Source of the DNA: Hormiphora californensis
Lineage: Eukaryota > Ctenophora > Tentaculata > Cydippida > Pleurobrachiidae
Length of the DNA: 64,000 nucleotides
Assembly (NCBI GenBank): GCA_020137815.1
Contig: CM035354.1
Coordinates: 4,296,796 to 4,360,795 of the forward strand
Direction of reading: 5' to 3'
Shown piece by piece: positions 46,437-58,530 of this stretch; position 1 is the stretch's first letter, and each line of letters opens with the position of its first letter. Position numbers and translations under genes: made by a program. Under the pieces are notes generated by a model that saw only the letters and a program-made list of their open reading frames with translations, made no database searches and was not told the origin of the DNA.

Positions 46437-47120
46437 CCTTTCATACCCTGATATGGAAACAAGCGGTAGAAACGCAGTCGAATCATATTTAACATATTTA
46501 TCATTTTCGCTTGAAATCTGGCATGGGCTCCGCCGGCAAACCGCAGCGACAGAGGCCGCCGAAAAGTGAACTTCTGGCGTGTTTTCTCCAAATTTTGGAT
46601 CTGGAAAATAAAACTTGATTTTGCAGAATATGGCGCGCGCGTTTGCGCGCCACTTTTGGCGATGGACAATGCGTAATGCTGCGCCGCGCTACCGCACACT
46701 GTTTACGGGGGCGTATTGTGTGTGTGTGTGTGTGTGTGTACAGTTTTAAAGAGTTACAAAAGTCACAGTTTACACTTTTATGTTTATTCTCGATAATGAT
46801 TTCTCATCAGGCCATGCAATTGCCGAACAACGACCCGGACCAATACCAAGATAAACATCAATTTATGTTGAAATGTTGTGAAATCAAAAGGGTACCCGAA
46901 TCACAGAACAAAATATCGTTGATAACAACCCAAATATATTTTCTATCTAGATCACATATTAAGGGAATAAATTACATACATATTATTTATCTCATATCAC
47001 ACACAAAAACGGCTCACAAAACGGGTTAACTGTAAATTACAACAAGGGAAAATTACACAACGTCACATTATTGTCCATGTCCCTTGAACCTTGATACCAT
47101 ATTTCTTTTAGGTCATCAGT
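46437..47120. other. TAF3 upstream region
   Basis: Non-coding. It has a GCGCGCGC-rich patch at ~46625-46700 and a (GT)n run at ~46712-46738, then AT-rich sequence. It probably includes the TAF3 promoter and the 3' UTR of the next gene. Confidence 0.5.
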
Positions 47121-48510
47121 TTAATAATCGTCTTCGGTAGGGTTGAGAATGGTTTTGGGTACCATGAATAGGGAGAGTAGGGTCTCAGGGAGGAGCAGAA
47201 CAATTTGCCTGAAGAGGGAAGTTGATGTTAATTGTTAGATATACTTGGTGGATAGATTGGTGCTCAACAATTTGAATTGTTGAACAAATAAAATTAGTTG
47301 AAAATCAGAATCAAAGTTCCTAAGTCCTGCATGTAACGTACCACATCACATCGTGATCATAGAGACGAGCCTTAGCGAAGAGGTACTGTCCAAAGTACAT
47401 GGCCCATACTCCGAATACAAGCGTAACTTTAGCCCTCCACTCCTGGATTGAAAAACGGTATTAGGGGAAATGAGGGGAGAGCTTACTGGCTATTGATTGT
47501 TGGCTATATCCAGATTGTAAAGTTTACAGGGAAGAAACCAGAAAGCACAGAAATTCAGATTATCATGATGTTGGAAGTATACTTACAGGCTGTAGAAGAG
47601 GGGTTCCCATTGCCTTCTGGGTGATGAGATCCAAGATAAGGAGACCACCATACACGGTCATGGGTCCGAGAACTCCAAATACCAGCCTATTACAATCTTT
47701 AGAGACCCTCCTGTTCTTATCTGAGGTCTTGCTCATGTTTCGGAGGGCACAGAACAACTGGTTGGGTAACTGGTAGAGGAAGGGAGCCATGGCCAGGCCA
47801 GAGAGTACTCGGACAATGTTCCAGTGGTTGAAAGAGAAGTTCCACCAGAGCACAGTTGAGATACAGCAGCCGGAGAAGAAGTGGATTCCTAGACACTCAG
47901 CTGGGGGAGGAAAAAAGTTAATTATTTAAAAATTGTTTGGGACGGATATATGGTGATTTAGAAAACCAATTGTGAAGTAACAGAATCTTTACAAACAAAC
48001 AGTAAGTAACAGAAACTGACATCCTCGTGCGTTGTGGTTCATAACGGGGGAGTTAGCTAGGAGGACGGTCAGGAATATACAGATCACAGCAGCTCCAATT
48101 CTGTCCTGGAAGAAGAATGATTTGGCGGCTACGTAAGCACCCATGGCACATGCTGCCAGCATAAAGCTGAATGTTCGGAGAATCTGAGCGTAGTAGATAT
48201 CTTCTCCTTTCCTCCTGATGAAGAGAGTGGGGTTAGAAACTGCAGTGATAAACAGAAATGTGGGTTAGGATTTAGCTGATCGTTAGTGCAGTGCTAAGTC
48301 AAATAAAGAATTGTTGGGTGCCAATAAAAGTAGAGAGAATCAGCCGAGAAAACGAGAACCCAGCTGACTGAATCAGAACTGAACTCAGTTGACAGAATCA
48401 GCTAAGTGAACTTACAGGTCCTCATAATCAGTTAGAGACTTGTAACTGAGATGTACAAAGTTGGAGGCAGGTTTAGGTTCACCACCATCAGAATTCTTGG
48501 CTTTCGGCAT
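47121..48510 (-). CDS. Multi-pass membrane protein of unknown family
   Basis: I do not recognise it. Five exons, 48510-48416, 48214-48021, 47900-47587, 47442-47342 and 47208-47121, join in phase to give 263 aa with a TAA stop. After a ~45-residue soluble N-terminus there are about six hydrophobic segments, including FSFMLAACAMGAYVAA, IGAAVICIFLTVLLA, FFSGCCISTVLWW, LVFGVLGPMTVYGGLLIL, VTLVFGVWAMYFGQYL and VLLLPETLLSLFMV. The C-terminus is the short acidic NPTEDDY. There is no signal peptide. TMEM147, TMEM38 and JAGN1 were considered from memory and do not match. It lies between UBXN4 and TAF3 on the same strand, with a gap of several hundred bases on each side. Confidence 0.75.
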
Positions 48511-49268
48511 CTTGACAACTCACACAATTAGTAAAACTTCAGGGAGGAGGATGAAAGGATGTAATGGTTAAAAGGATCGGCTTGCTCTCTTGCAAACACC
48601 CACGCATCCCATAAGCACACACACACGGGCATGGTGGTGAGAGAACCAGCCCACACAATGTTGAGAACAAGTGTAGACATGTGTTTGGTCGTTCAGAGGT
48701 ATATATATTCACTCTAAGTATTCGACTTAAAATAAAATGTATTTAATTGGGTGCATGGTTCCACTGGACCAGCTGGTACCAGGTTCCAGGTATTGACACG
48801 TGTGCGTGAAACATATCTCACAGGTGAATCACCTGAAACAAGCTCGCACATAAACGTGTGTTATACGGGACATGAATTGAGGCATCATACTCTTGAGATT
48901 CGAGTGGGGAGGAGAAATAAACTACCACAAGCCATTTCCTTAGTTGAGGAAATATAACAACTATAACATCCGATTCAAGTTGCAAACAAAGTTAAATTCG
49001 AGTCTTACCAAACGATTTAAATTCTCAATTTTCACAGATTTTACAGAATAACTCGGCAGCTGTATTTTGTAGCCTGCACAAAACTACAATTTTATTTGTG
49101 TAACCAACTTAGTGACGCTGGGAATCTGACTCATTTTATTTCCAGCGGCCATCAATCAAACGCAAAGTTATGGTACCAGAACTGTGCAAACAAAGTTATT
49201 TCAAAGGTCTACTTCAAGCTGTAAAGTTACATAGGTCTACAGTAGACCCGGTCTAGTTCGATCATTTC
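48511..49268. other. Intergenic stretch, no gene seen
   Basis: AT-rich sequence with a short CA run near 48620. A 68-codon frame at 48751-48957 has no recognisable similarity or splice context. Confidence 0.5.
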
Positions 49269-52200
49269 CTACTGTAGCTGAGTACTGTTCCCGTTATAAG
49301 TGTTCGTATCGTCATCATCACCATGGTTATCCGCCCCACTTTTCTTGCTGTCTGATAATCTGGTGATGTTACCGTCCAACCGAGTTCGCTTCCTCAACCC
49401 TCCCTGATTGCTATTAGAGTCATCATCCGCTGCTGTTGTCGGGGTTTGGGGCGGCGGTCTGTTAGGGGAGAGGGTATAAGGAATAGTAGGTGTAGAGAAG
49501 GGCTCGTATAATAGTGGAGAGTCTAGGGTCAAATGTGAGAAGTAGCTGTTCTCAAACAGAAGTGACCAACTAAATATTAAGCCCTAATCACGTAATACCT
49601 GGATGCCGATGGTTGGGAGGTCCTGTTGAGAGGTGGTGGTACTGGTCGAGAGGTCGGGGCAGCTGGAAATATCACATCCTTAATGTAGCCGAGAATGGTG
49701 AATGGGAGCTGTAGGAGGGTAAGAAGTAGACCCCAAATATCACCTCCTGCTGCCACCTAGAGAGGGGGCAGGACGGTGTAAAACAGAAGAAATGGAGCAA
49801 CTTTTATTGGAACAATTCCCATGTGCAGAATCCTGCACTACTGATCCCGACAGCGGTTTGATAAGTTACTATTAACCCAATCACTAAGACGTCTTACCGA
49901 GTTGGCTGGTCTATCAATGGGTTGACTGTTAGATATCACTAGTATAACTGCTGAAGGGTGCATCTCTAGCTCCTCAAGGGATTGTGTCATGTGGGCTGCT
50001 GTTAGTTCGTATCTTGGATACAAACTCCATAGTGCCGCACCCTCAACATCTAGGAATAGTTTTTCGAACTGTTTAAATTGATAGGCTCTAGTCTATGACA
50101 ACATACTAATATCTCTTCGAGAACTATTATTTCAAATCCAAACACAACTGAACACGTGTTTCTCACCATCGCATTGCTGTTTAAAGTACTCCACTACCTC
50201 ACCCAGTTTAGCATCCTTTTCAAACAGGTGGAGCAGTGAGGTACCATCAGTCTTCTTGAACTGTATCCGTGTAGTGGTCAGGGCCCTGTAGCAGAGGGTA
50301 AATTAGGAAAAGGGGGAGTAGGAGAGAGGGGGAATTGAGATATATACTGGGATAATGCAACAGAAAATCATATAATTAGACCTACTCGCTGCTACTGCCC
50401 AACTTACTTTTTCTGAGCAGTGTTCTTGGCAGCAGCGGGCAGTGGCTCTCTCTGCTCCTGCTCCTCAACACTCGGATCCTTCTTGATATATCCCTTGCCA
50501 CTCATGGCTAACAGCTGAACATGTCCAGACAGCTGGAGATCCACTAGACTCAGAGCAAGATGACCCTCTGTGAACCTCATCCGGGGATATGTGTTCCACA
50601 GAGTGAAGTTCTCCTTTTGTAGCGACTGAAACAGGAGGATATATTCGCGATTATCATTTCACTCTTAGAGTTCATGAGATATCTTAAGATCAGCTAAGAA
50701 TAACTTTTTATTCCTCCGAACAACGTACCTCTTTGACAAATTCCACGACCTCAGAGAGTGCATCCGTTTCATCGAATGTGCGTGAGATAGTTGTAGATGT
50801 ACCGTATTTTATACTCAAATTCACTTTACCCTCCCTGTGTAGAGTAGAATTGATTAGTGGGGGCAGTAAGGAATGATTGCCTCCCAATGATCTAGCAGAT
50901 ATAAAGATTAGCCAGTTTTTTGTCAACCTCAATTTTATTACTCACGGTAGGGAGGGAGCAACTATTGTAGCCGTTGAAACTGTAGTTGTAGAAGACCCAC
51001 TACCCTCAACAACTGCCCCTCCTCTTCTCTCCGCCTTGTCTCTAGCAATCTGGGCTCTTATCCTCTCCATCTCCGCTTTCTGGGTCATTTTCTCCTGTCT
51101 GATAGCCTGAGCGTGTTGCCTCAAAGCCTCATCATCTCTCTTCTTCTTCTGCTCCTGGACCTTTTGACCAACCTCCCTTCTCTCCCTCTCCTTTACTTTT
51201 TCCTTCTCCCTCTCTGCCGCTTCCTCCTCTTGCCTCTTTTTCTCTATCATCTGCAGAGCCCTATAAAAAAGTAGCTGTTAGGAAAAGAATTGATGAGAGT
51301 CACTGATCCCCCTCCCAGATTCTGAGGTCTAGAATTATGACCTACAATGAAATCGATATAGAGCATACTTCTCTTTTCTCTCCTCTAGAGACAGCTCAGT
51401 TGGTGCTTGTTGTGGCGATGTTGGTTCATCTTCACTAGGTCCTGCTCCCTCCCCCTTCAGCTCACGACTCCTGAACAAATAGTGATTATTTAACTATCTA
51501 TAATCTAAGTCAAAGAGAATGAAAAAGGGTTTTAGATTTGTTTATTTACCGTTTTATCTTGGCCTCAATGGATTCAGGTGTAACAGTGTTAGAAATTCCA
51601 GTCTGATCCGGAGCTGCTGCACTACTAGCAGTAGTTGTAGGTGCAGTAGTTGTAGGTGCAGTAGTTGCACCACCAGCTGCAGGCTGAAAAAGTTAAGTCA
51701 TATCAGCAAGGGGTGGGTTACTGTATGAGGGACGGATGCATCCGGATGTGGTGACTGAGAGAAGGAGGGATTTCATGTTTTCGCGCTTGTCAGTACAAAA
51801 CATTGCGGCGCGCACTAACGCGAATGAAGCTTAGTACTTGTTGCACATCAGCGTCACCGCGCTCTACTGAGTTTATATCCCTCACACGGGACACGTTGCA
51901 TGAAAATGTGTGGCTGAGACTTCCCTTTGAGAATGATGTCAATGGACTAGGGATTTCTCATTTTATTACTCCGGTAATGAATTCATCCGAAAGTGAATGA
52001 CGAATATCTGATGAATGTGATGGAGGTGGATAAATCCATGAAGTCTTGGAATGTACTACTACTAAGTTGTTTAGTTGATTCTGTCTAAGAGGGGAGTCCG
52101 AGGTCTCCGAAGCCACTTTTGACATTCGGTCCGGCTCGAAGAGATACTCTGGGGATCAAACTGTGTCTCCCTTGGAAACTTATTTCCAGCAGAGTACAAG

Positions 52201-52669
52201 CAGGTCAATACTCAATAGCAGTAACTCAGCAGTTCAGTCATAGCAATATTGGTAGAAACAAGGGTTCAGTTTGTGTACCCATTGTAATACTGGAGGTGAG
52301 ACAGTTTTTATGAGGCCACAGTCCACACACAGTACACACCAAAACAACGATAGGAAGTGGCCAAAATCTAACATCTTGATATGTAGTGGTTTAGGTTCAA
52401 TTGCTAACAACCATGGACCTCTATCTGAATGTTTCTCAGAAAAACTGTTGGCTGGTTCACAATGTCTAACTCGTGATACAGGAATGAGATTACAAGAAAC
52501 CTAGATTTTATCGAGGATATAGTGAAGTTTTGACTGGAATGATTCCAAATATGATCTGGAGAGTTGTTATTATGATTGAGATGCGTATCAGTCAATGATT
52601 TTGATGACAAGTGCGGCTCAACTGATGTGCTCGCAATAAACTTACACGCACATGTAAAGAGAGATAGAG

Positions 52670-52753
<84 letters not shown>

Positions 52754-55700
52754 TGAGAAAGAGAAAAGAGTATTTGTGTCTTGAGACTGACCTTAGTTGT
52801 TGAGCTCTCAACTATTTCTTGTATTTTGTCCTTGTCTACGATTGCTGCTACACATTGTCCCGCCCCGTCAATTAAATACACACAGGGTACCACCAGGATT
52901 GGATAGTAAACTGCAAACTGTTCTGCTGGAGTTCTGAGGGAGAAGGGGAGATATCAGTTATTTTAGAAGAAATAAATCTTACACCACAACATAACAAGGA
53001 GGAGAAAAAGAGACTAAAAGGGTGGAGGAGGGAGGAGGGGGAGGAATGTGGAATAAGATATGGAGGAAGGTGACCCACACTAAGAGACCTACAACTAACA
53101 GCTATGATAGGAGGTTGTTTGAGCAGGTCTATGACTTTACTGATTGTTGCAATTGGGGAACTGGTATGATGATGGGAGCCGGCGTGTTTACCTACCTGCC
53201 TGTCGTTATCAAGTTAGTGTGATTGTGTTTGGTTATGTTTTTGTGCTTTCATAGACAATCGTATTTTGCATTTGCAATCCCTCTACAGCCCCAATATTAT
53301 GAATCCTCTCTGTCAGGTATGTTGCTGGACCCAGTACAGTCCTATCGTACATTCTAGGAGGTGCCATTGTGTACACCTCTGTATTTGCATTCACGGAACT
53401 CTCTACAATCTACCCATACTGTGGGGGAACATATGTCTACAACTACTCAATATTTGGAGGGTTTATGGCGACCCTTTTGGGCTTCTCCCTGTTCATTCAA
53501 CATCTCATGATCGCTGCTGATATGTGCACCAGTCTGTCCGATCACATTGACTACTTCATATTCCACAAGTGAGTTGTTGTTGTTGTTGTTGTTGAGGTAT
53601 CATGTACATCATTTACTGCTGAGGTAGCCCGTTATCTGTCCAAGAGTATTTACTTGTTACTAATTTATTGATTTATTTTACCAATAACATTGCGCTCCCC
53701 CACTCTCCAGGTCACTAAAAGAGTTTGAAATGGATGAATTTAATAACTTTTTCTCGGGATCCTCAATTGCCATGGCATCTTATCCACAGTTCTTTTCAGC
53801 AATCATCTTTGTCTTTATAGCCTACCTTCTTACAACCCGATCATATATCAACAACCTAGTTGGATCAATAGCAAACTACATTTCGTTCCTCGCTGTGTTT
53901 CTGATAATATTCGTGGGTGCCTTCTACATTGACATTGACAACTGGTTAACAGTACAAGGAGGTTTCATGCCCTATGGTTTAACTTCAGTGTCCCGTGGTG
54001 CGACAGTGATCCTGTCAACCTATCTGGGATTCACTATGTTGCCCTGTCTGTCAGAAGAGGAGAAGAACCCTCAGGTTGATATCAGTCAGGCAACCCATGC
54101 TAGCTTCTTCTTTGTCATGGCTATCTACATATCTGTGAGTCTGGTGGTCAGCCTTATGGTACCTTATAATGATGTCATGACCAACTTTGCCATGTCCAAC
54201 ATTTTTATTGATGTGGGTGCTGGGTGGATGAAATATTGTGTGGAAATTGGTAAGTTGATCAGCAGTCAGCACTGTGTGTTATTGTGTGTTTGTGAGCTCA
54301 ACATACATCACCTCAATCTAATAATTCTTTGTTAAACTTATGAGGGCCTCGGTAATACACATACAGCGTACCATGCCGAGCATCAACAACCTCAATATTT
54401 ACCATCGTTAGATTAATCTCTCTCCCTCGATTTATCTTCGTTTACTAATAAACTATTTACAACCTAGGTTCAATTGCGGCATTCTTTTCCACTGCCATGT
54501 GCTTTATTGTGGCTGCATCAAGGCTCATGTTCTCAATGGGCAAAGACAGAGTAATACCCCAGTGCTTTGGATTGCTTCAACCTAGGACTAAAGTAAGTTA
54601 TTTTGGATACGAGATTTCAGGAAGAAAGATCTTTGTATGTTTTATCCCCAAATCTCTCCCACGAGTACCCACTACCCACTCAACCCAGTGGGTACTACCC
54701 AACACTCACACTTCCAACTAAACTTCACCTACTCCCTCAGATTCCCTACAATGCGGTTATGTGGGTTGGATTCCTGGGAGGTACATTGGCCCTTATTTTC
54801 GATACCTCCTACCTCATTCGGATAGCAAATACAGGCTACATGGCAAACTGTGTAGCCGCTAACTTGGGAATCCTGAAACTTCGCTACAGTTTCTACAACT
54901 TTTACCCAGCAGAATTTCAACCTCCGAGGCTACCCCGACCAGCTACCCGACCAGCAGGCTCCAATCAAAGAGATGGATCGTCTGATGAAAGAGACGATAA
55001 GTGTACAACAGATAAATTGTTGCTGTGGAAGTGGTACAAGACAGTCACAATATGGACAGATCGGGCAGCTAAAGCTTGTATCAGTTTGTGTTTTGTGTGG
55101 TTGTTTGGCCTTGTTGGAACACTAAACCGCTGGTGGTGGAGCATCTTCTCCTTCCCACACCACTTTTACCATCCTATGATGTGGACCTTTGTAACACTGA
55201 TGGTTATACAAGTGTGCATATTGGCAATGATTCCACAACGACATGTTAACCACGTACACAAGACACCATGGGTAGGTGTCAATTTAAAACTAGGATATTG
55301 TTTTCATTAGTAACCATAGCAACAACCTCACTCCCCTCTCAGGTACCATGGTTACCAATGACGTCAAACTATCTTGTTGTGTTACTGATGTTCGAGGATT
55401 GTCCTAATTTTGTTTGGAGGGTAAATACAGCTATTTCCAACTTTGTTTCGATTAGAATAGCAGTTATGAACTGCTACCCACTTCATATTTCCTAGTTACT
55501 TCACCGATATTTCATTTCAGGTTGAGGGGTACATTCTACTGATATCCTTCCTCGTCTACCTAACTTACTCGTATTGGCACATGGAGAACCCCCCTGAGAG
55601 GGACGACTCTCAGGATGAGATGGGAGAGAGAGATGAGCTGGTAATGACACTTCAAACTGGTTACCACAGCTGTAACACCCAGACAATAGCGGGTGAAGGT

Positions 55701-56684
55701 GATGGTGGTGGTGGTGGAGGGTAGTAGCGGAGAGAGAGAGGGAGAGAAGGAGAGGACGGTGAGAGGGATTGAGAGAAGGGAAGACAATCTACAAACCGAG
55801 AACGAGTGCTTGAGAGTTGAGGAGTGAGAACTGACCCCGTCGACGACAGACACTATGACCGATTTTCAGTCCTTCGGGGCGTGCTCTTATTACCCTTTCT
55901 ATTGCATCCCCTGCATGTTTAAATCTTGACACTGTGCGAAGGACAGAGTCACGCTAGCTTTATACTTTTTTCGGCTTCACGTGCTTCCTACACACGTATC
56001 CGTGTCGGTCAACTCAGACTGTCTGTCTGATGTGATCGTGATCACTGGTCGGCATCCCGTCCTACTCCCCAGGATGTAGGGATCTAGAACCAGCCCAAAT
56101 CCCTTCCATAGTTCTGCCTCTCTTCTCAATCTCAAACTGAAATCTTACACTTTTCAAAATCCCTTTATATCTGAAGTGTTGACAATATGGTGGTACTGAG
56201 CACCTGCGTCTCCTTCGGGTCTTTCATATAGATATTATAATAACACGGTGCCGACAGTAGCTGGCTGCTTAGTGGCAAGACCGTAGTCCTACCAAACCAA
56301 ACCAAACCAGACCGGGGAAGGGATATGTGGAGAGAGATAGAAAGAGAGACTTTGGTGATTTTTATAAAACTCTTGTTGTTGTTGTTAAATGGTAGTAATT
56401 TCGATTTTTCTTACGTTCCAAATTCAATTTGAATTGAGATGAAGTTGGTAAACAGTTGATGATTCTCTGTCAGAGCCGTCATCATTCCTCCACTCGCCTC
56501 TTTATCATCTGGGGGATGGTGTAAAGACTAAATATCATTCAACGGCAAATAAACGACAGGGAAATTTGGTAATTAATTAATTAAAAACTCCTAAGTATGT
56601 ACCTTTTACAAAGACACAAAGGAATGTAGATTTCTCCCGGACAACCTTAATAGCCTCTGCAATTGAACCGCCATACCAATTCAT
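49269..56684 (-). CDS. UBXN4: UBXN4 (erasin) homologue with two UBX domains
   Basis: ER-anchored p97/VCP cofactor in ER-associated degradation. Twelve exons in phase: 56684-56603, 56508-56415, 52933-52792, 51683-51550, 51470-51369, 51260-50946, 50834-50729, 50625-50408, 50285-50167, 50049-49898, 49756-49599 and 49458-49269, about 603 aa (human 508). The thioredoxin-like N-domain (MNWYGGSIAEAIKVVREKS; AVYYPILVVPCVYLIDG) is followed by a charged helix. Then come two UBX folds: one around KVNLSIKYGTSTTISRTF and NTYPRMRF, the other around TRIQFKKTDGTSLLHLF and SLYPRYEL. The intramembrane hairpin (GLLLTLLQLPFTILGYIKDV) follows, and the tail ends TNTYNGNSTQLQ, nearly as in human. Human UBXN4 has one UBX. 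Intron 2 (52934-56414) contains an entire SLC7 gene on the opposite strand. Confidence 0.93.
52657..52765. repeat. (GA)n microsatellite in a UBXN4 intron
   Basis: About 100 bp of GA repeats some 25 bp from the UBXN4 exon-3 donor. In the UBXN4 sense orientation this is a TC tract. It gives spurious frames on both strands. Confidence 0.95.
53046..55724 (+). CDS. Cationic amino acid transporter, SLC7 (CAT) family, nested in UBXN4 intron 2
   Basis: APC-superfamily transporter of the CAT type, expected at the plasma or an internal membrane. Seven exons, 53046-53212, 53317-53568, 53711-54249, 54468-54592, 54741-55271, 55343-55420 and 55521-55724, give 631 aa, the usual CAT length. TM1 contains the substrate-binding glycine motif (GTGMMMGAGVFTYLP). 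Later helices include TVLSYILGGAIVYTSVFAFT ELSTIYPYCGGTYVY, ISFLAVFLIIFVGAFYI and SIAAFFSTAMCFIVAASRL with the following MFSMGKDRVIP loop, which is strongly conserved in CATs. The C-terminal helices (VPWLPMTSNYLVVLLMF) match the CAT-specific extension. A cytosolic acidic and Gly-rich tail ends the protein. SLC7A1-4 and SLC7A14 cannot be separated by eye. The whole gene lies between UBXN4 exons 2 and 3 on the opposite strand. Confidence 0.9.
55725..56414. other. Rest of UBXN4 intron 2, no gene seen
   Basis: This holds the SLC7 3' UTR, GA-rich at its start, and unique sequence with a short (GTT)n run near 56375 and CCAAA repeats near 56297. Nothing else is supported. Confidence 0.5.
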
Positions 56685-56891
56685 TATCTAGCAGGGCTCT
56701 GTACCAATAAAGTTTTGTTAGAAGAGTTTGAGTGAAATAGGTAAGCAAAATTTCTTAAAACATTAACTTACGAAAAATACAAAAAATCAACAATATTCAG
56801 AAATGTCTGTTGAATAAAAACATCACTGCCCTCAGAAATTAGCAAAAAAATTCATATTCAGCCAGTAGGAACTAACGGACCTATTAAAAGG

Positions 56892-58088
56892 TCACCCGTA
56901 GTGTTCCGAAAAGAAGGGACAAGTTTTGGTGGGTGTGTAATCCCTCAACAACCTCCCAACAAAGGCAGCTGCAGTCTTTAAACACCTCTGTAACACGTGA
57001 ATTCCATTGTGACTGAGGAGAAGAATCTCAAAAAGTCCATCACTAGTGACGTCACTATAACAGATACTAAACAGGGGGACTGTTGTAGTTCCTGATATAT
57101 CTCAGCACTGGTTTAGGGTGTACCGTCCTTTAGAAATGTGATCTTGTACACCAACAACATACCCCCATACGTTACCCACCAGGATCTCATGTTGCCGATC
57201 ATAATCAATATCCATCAACTGGCAGGCATGTTGGTGAGTCGTACATGTGGGCATCAGGGTAGGGGGACAAACCGAGATAAATTCTGTTTTTCTCTCAGAT
57301 GTGTGAATAGGACCACTTGCTCAACTGCACACGCGGCAACAAGACACAACACCCCCTGGAGAGATACAAACCGGATATCCGCAATGGGACCCTCCCACTC
57401 ATAACAATCTCTCCACAGCACCCTCCACTCTTTATCCGACGCAGTAACGTGTACACTCCCGTCCACTGTTCCACACGCCACATACCTAACTCCCCCACCC
57501 ACCCAGACATCAACTGTTATAATGTACAGACCATCTTGTGCCTTCTCACTCAGTAGTTCACCCCGATTACAGGGCACACCAAGGGACCTGGTGGTGGTGT
57601 CCCTGTGTAGTCCTCCCTCCCCCTGGTACACAAACACAGCAGTACAGGGCTCCAGGTAGAACGTCAGGAAAACAACACATGATCCATCTATATCGGTAAA
57701 CACGTGTAGAAGATTTGGTTTACTGTGCAGGACTTCCTCTTGTTTAGCCTCTATCTTCAGAGTTTCCAAATCGAGGGAGAAAATCGCCAGAACGTATTTT
57801 GATGAGGTATAATATACACAAGATATGGTGAATGAATGTATCACCGTCCCTGGAGAGGGCGTGGAGCAACACAATTTCAGTAAAGAGCAGGTTTAGATAG
57901 TTTTGGTTTAAAGCATGGTCTCCGTTTTAACTCGCCCCCTTCCCAGCGAATGTGAAACACTGAATCTGAATCTGACATAGGTACAAAACGTTCTCGCCTG
58001 AGGCAGACATACAGAGGAGGTTGTGTTCGAATGTGTCAGAGACACCCTTCAGCTCCTCAAAGTGCATTTCGTAGAATCGTAAATCCAT
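56892..58088 (-). pseudogene. KPTN: Kaptin (KICSTOR subunit) homologue with several disruptions
   Basis: Similar over most of its length to Kaptin, the KICSTOR subunit that helps tether GATOR1 to lysosomes in mTORC1 amino-acid sensing. The best-matching open part (57849-57256) includes LHVFTDIDGSCVVFLTF, YVACGTVDGSVHV and CEWEGPIADIRF-like propeller strands. Beyond a frame break near 57262, PDAHMYDSPTC and then, after another near 57225, MDIDYDRQHEILVGNVWGY match the family. An in-frame TGA at 57102-57104 interrupts before CYSDVTSDGLFEILLLSHNG, and the frame ends at 56892. The N-terminal exon (start 58088) is only tentatively joined. Either this is a recent pseudogene or the assembly has errors here; the protein-level conservation between breaks favours recent decay or errors. 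One frame break could also be hidden by a 50-nt GT-AG intron. Confidence 0.6.
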
Positions 58089-58530
58089 GGCCCTAGATAA
58101 TAGATCTTGTTAGGTTATTTGGGAACTCGGGAATTATATAACTGGGCTGACTGCTTTTTAAATGTAACTCAAGTAGGGGTAGAGGTGTCGAAAAAGTAGA
58201 CGTATCATTTGAACCAGGTTTAACAATTCATACTGAATTAACATCACATAGAACAGAAATACTAACAACACACTCATCTCACACAGTCCAACCACATAGA
58301 CACATGCACTGAAAAACTAGGCACATGTAACTGAATTGTTTTCACATTATCATGATAGAAGGTTCAAATAGCCAATCGAGTTCTGAGTTCAAATAACAAT
58401 ATATGTAGTAGGATATCAAGTAATGCATGCAGTCTATACCAGACAGGTATCTTCAAAGCTTGAAGTAGAAATTAGAATAGAAGGGGGTTTTAGGCCAAAG
58501 AAAATAACTGAATAATCAAACACGCAGAGT
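58089..58530. other. Short intergenic stretch
   Basis: AT-rich, probably the SLC50A1 3' UTR and upstream sequence of the Kaptin-like gene. No other feature seen. Confidence 0.5.

Noticed and set aside
48751-48957. 68-codon frame in the gap before UBXN4
   Set aside because: No recognisable similarity, composition or splice context.
57213-57262. A 50-nt GT-AG intron explaining the Kaptin frame breaks
   Set aside because: It is in phase, but it would remove PDAHMYDSPTC, which aligns to the family, and it does not explain the TGA at 57102.
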